Below the pieces are notes generated by a model. That model was given only the letters and a program-made list of their open reading frames with translations, ran no database searches and was not told where the DNA came from. Made by a program: the position numbers and the translations under genes. A stretch of 16,641 bases of DNA from JAPSGM01 sp036258735 (GTDB lineage Bacteria > Chloroflexota > Limnocylindria > QHBO01): positions 1 through 16,641 of the forward strand of contig DATADC010000031.1 of assembly GCA_036258735.1 (NCBI GenBank), given 5' to 3'. Positions 14,972-16,641 of the stretch are shown here, in pieces (the first letter of the stretch is position 1; every line of letters starts with the position of its first letter).

Positions 14972-14999
14972 CGGTCGGAGGGGGCAGTACGTTTCGGTC
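14965..14999 (+). repeat. Paired direct repeats before the ferredoxin gene
   Basis: GTACTTTCGGTC (14965-14976) and GTACGTTTCGGTC (14987-14999) are identical except for one added G. Their starts are 22 nt apart, about two helical turns, and the second copy ends 3 nt before the ATG at 15003. The arrangement would suit a regulator that binds direct repeats on one DNA face; the divergent HTH protein is an obvious candidate, without proof. Confidence 0.5.
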
Positions 15000-15002
15000 C
15001 AC

Positions 15003-15389
15003 ATGTCCGTTTTCGAGCGCCACGTCTTCGTCTGCACTCGCGGTGAATGGTGTCCGTCGATCGACGGCGACGGCATCGGGGTCCATGCCGCGCTGAAGGC
15101 GGCCGCCAAGGCAGCCGGCCTGGGCGACCGCGTCCGCGTCAACCACGCCGGTTGCTTCAGCCAGTGCGGCAATGGACCGATGGCGGTGGTCTACCCCGAC
15201 GACGTGTGGTACGCGGCGCTGACGCCGGAGGACGCGGAAGAGATCGTGCTCGAGCACCTGGTCGGCGGTCGGCCTGTGGAGCGGCTGCGCTACCGACCCG
15301 CTGGCATGGGGCCGCACAAGCTTGAGCGCGATGGCGATGGCCGGCCCATCGGACGGCACGATTCGTGGCCGGCCGGCGCGGAGCGGTGA
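15003..15389 (+). CDS. Thioredoxin-like [2Fe-2S] ferredoxin domain protein
   Basis: A small cytoplasmic iron-sulphur electron carrier of the thioredoxin-fold (Shethna-type, COG3411-like) family. In 128 residues the four cluster ligands are Cys11 and Cys17 (VFVCTRGEWCPS) and Cys51 and Cys55 (NHAGCFSQCGNGP). The Cx3C second pair and the following PMAVVYPDDVWYAALTPEDAEEIV segment are typical of the family. Residues about 95-128 form a polar C-terminal extension without recognised motif. The ATG at 15003 has no close Shine-Dalgarno site. It is the first gene of a three-gene unit: its TGA overlaps the next gene's GTG (15386-15389). Neither neighbour is an obvious redox enzyme, so its electron partner is unknown. 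Sensing or electron supply to an enzyme encoded elsewhere is possible. Confidence 0.87.
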   Translation: MSVFERHVFVCTRGEWCPSIDGDGIGVHAALKAAAKAAGLGDRVRVNHAGCFSQCGNGPMAVVYPDDVWYAALTPEDAEEIVLEHLVGGRPVERLRYRPAGMGPHKLERDGDGRPIGRHDSWPAGAER

Positions 15390-16309
15390 GCGCGGAACCC
15401 CCGCCGGACGTCCAGCGCCTGGTCGATCAACGCGCCGAGGCCCGCGCGCGCCGAGATTGGGAGGCTGCGGATGCACTCCGCGGCGTGATTCGCGAGCAGG
15501 GCTGGGAACCGATCGACTCGCCGTCCGGCTCGAGCGTGCGACCGCTGCTGCCGGCCATGGCCGCCGCTACCGGCTACGCCCGGCCTGAGGACCTGGCGTC
15601 CCTGCTCGAGGAGCCGGCAGTGCTCGATGCCTCGCTGGTGACGATCGTCGAGGACGACCCTGAGGACCTGGCGCGGCTGGCGCTCGGCCTGCGCCGGTTC
15701 ACGCCCAAGGCGTCTGCAGAGCTGGTCGTGGTCGAGAATGCGGCGAGCTCACCAGCCCAGGGCGATGAGGTTGGGTTGCCGATCGTCCGCCTGCCGACGA
15801 CCGCGCGCCTCGGTTGGGCCGATGCGGCGAACCTGGGGCTGCGCCGCGCGCGCGGCGCCTTCATCGTCCTGCTGGACGGCTCGGTGGAACCGATGGGCGA
15901 GTTCGTCGCACCGCTGCTGGACGCCTTCGAGGATGCGAGCGTTGGCTTGGCGGGGCCGTGGGGCCTGGTCTCCGATGACGGACGCCACTTCAGCGAGATC
16001 GACTCCGGCGAGGTCGACGCGGTGCAGGCGTACTGCCTGGCCGTCCGCCGTGAAGCCCTGGCCGCGGTTGGAGGCTTCGACCATCGGTATCGCTATTACC
16101 GCAACGCGGACCTCGACCTCTCCTTCGCGATCCGCGACCGAGGCTGGCGGGCCGTGGCCGTGGCCGGCGTCCCGCTGCGGCGTCACGAACACCGGGGCTG
16201 GACCGCGCTGCCCGACGACGAGCGCGACCGCCTCAGCCGGCGGAACTTCTACCGCTTCCTGGAGCGCTGGGGCCGGCGGCCGGACCTGCTGGTGGGTAGG
16301 ACCCGGTGA
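15386..16309 (+). CDS. GT2-like glycosyltransferase with N-terminal cysteinyl-tRNA-synthetase-tail-like domain
   Basis: A 307-residue two-part protein. Residues about 9-52 (RLVDQRAEARARRDWEAADALR, then a WEPIDSPSGSSVRP-type ending) resemble the C-terminal tail of cysteinyl-tRNA synthetase, a helical pair with an EDTPxGxRW-like close. Residues about 83-265 resemble family 2 glycosyltransferases: LVTIVEDD, VVVENAASS, LGWADAANLGLRRARGAFIVLLDG (143-165), GGFDHRYRYYRNADLDLSFAIRDRG (229-253). The usual sugar-nucleotide DxD is DGS (164-166), so metal binding is uncertain. A basic C-terminus (280-300) follows; no membrane helix is seen. GTG 15386 is chosen for its 4-nt GTGA overlap with the ferredoxin stop; an in-frame GTG at 15365 is less likely. 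The acceptor, sugar and role of the tail are unknown. It could be a cell-surface polysaccharide enzyme or a divergent relative. Confidence 0.8.
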   Translation: MSAEPPPDVQRLVDQRAEARARRDWEAADALRGVIREQGWEPIDSPSGSSVRPLLPAMAAATGYARPEDLASLLEEPAVLDASLVTIVEDDPEDLARLALGLRRFTPKASAELVVVENAASSPAQGDEVGLPIVRLPTTARLGWADAANLGLRRARGAFIVLLDGSVEPMGEFVAPLLDAFEDASVGLAGPWGLVSDDGRHFSEIDSGEVDAVQAYCLAVRREALAAVGGFDHRYRYYRNADLDLSFAIRDRGWRAVAVAGVPLRRHEHRGWTALPDDERDRLSRRNFYRFLERWGRRPDLLVGRTR

Positions 16310-16614
16310 GGCGCCGGCTGCGACATCGGGTGCACGTGTGGCCCTGGCTGCGACACCTCGGCAGGTTGGTGCTGCCGAACTGGACCGCCATCACCATCGG
16401 CCGCGACGTCCTTGCCTGGCGGCCGCTCGACGAGCGCGAGCTGCGCCACGAGCTGGCGCACGTGGAGCAGTGGCGTCGCCACGGCTGGAGGCTGGCAGTC
16501 CGTTACGCGCTGGCTTCGTGGAAAGCGTGGCGCGCGGGGGCGGGCTGGTACCGCGGCAACCGCTTCGAGGTCGAGGCGCGGGCGGCCGCGGCGTCAGCGA
16601 AGGACGAGGCCTAG
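16306..16614 (+). CDS. Small HExxH putative zinc metallopeptidase-like protein
   Basis: A 102-residue basic protein, rich in Trp and Arg. It contains HELAH (48-52), the HExxH zinc-binding and catalytic core of zincins, in the context RELRHELAHVEQW. A downstream Glu in NRFEVEAR (Glu88 or Glu90) could be the third zinc ligand, as in gluzincins. This short form, with HELAHVEQW and a late NxFExEAR, resembles the core seen in DUF4157-like proteins, but the match is by eye. It is far shorter than typical secreted peptidases and has no clear signal peptide. GTG 16306 overlaps the glycosyltransferase TGA as GTGA, so it is coupled to it. Activity is unproven, and it may instead be a zinc-binding partner of the upstream proteins. 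The 27 nt after its stop show nothing. Confidence 0.72.
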   Translation: MRRRLRHRVHVWPWLRHLGRLVLPNWTAITIGRDVLAWRPLDERELRHELAHVEQWRRHGWRLAVRYALASWKAWRAGAGWYRGNRFEVEARAAAASAKDEA

Positions 16615-16641
16615 GCGCGTAACGATCCGGTCGCCGTCGAC

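Overview
The window is about 16.6 kb of very GC-rich bacterial chromosome, with G/C strongly preferred at third codon positions and genes packed closely, often overlapping by 4 nt. No phage, IS, CRISPR or RNA gene was recognised. The protein set (a lipoprotein peptide-type transporter with a fused permease/ATPase, a penicillin-acylase-family hydrolase, an S9 peptidase, a standalone FTR1 iron permease, a TPR-rhomboid protein, and several promoters placed as if for leaderless mRNAs) suggests a high-GC Chloroflexota or Actinomycetota-like lineage. That is inference from style only; no marker gene is present.

Left part (55-5894, minus strand): one complete Dpp/Opp-type ABC importer operon, read leftwards from a candidate sigma-70 promoter at 5967-5996. 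The order is lipoprotein substrate-binding protein, permease B, a permease C-ATPase D fusion, then ATPase F. The last three genes overlap (ATGA and 8 nt), and a strong intercistronic hairpin (4126-4160) follows the binding-protein gene. At the very left edge, a plus-strand frame may be the tail of a convergent gene that overlaps the last ATPase.

Middle part (6104-11132): a plus-strand S9-family peptidase with an N-terminal beta-propeller, a small minus-strand six-helix membrane protein, and a plus-strand penicillin-acylase-family Ntn-hydrolase. With the peptide-type importer alongside, the neighbourhood would suit uptake and breakdown of peptides or acylated amides, although no shared operon links them.

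Right part (11138-14851): a minus-strand acyl-CoA dehydrogenase diverges from an EfeU/FTR1 iron permease. The permease promoter carries a perfect 18-bp palindrome of DtxR/IdeR/MntR type over its -10. A convergent TPR-rhomboid protease gene follows, then a 61-residue excisionase-type HTH protein.

Right edge (15003-16614, plus strand): a three-gene operon joined by GTGA overlaps. It encodes a thioredoxin-fold [2Fe-2S] ferredoxin, a GT2-like glycosyltransferase with a cysteinyl-tRNA-synthetase-like tail domain at its N-terminus, and a small HExxH protein. This trio, with paired direct repeats in front of it and the divergent HTH gene, is the least conventional part of the window and the best candidate for something undescribed.

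No gap exceeds about 210 bp. The largest (5895-6103, 12335-12524, 14852-15002) are promoter regions and are described in the features.
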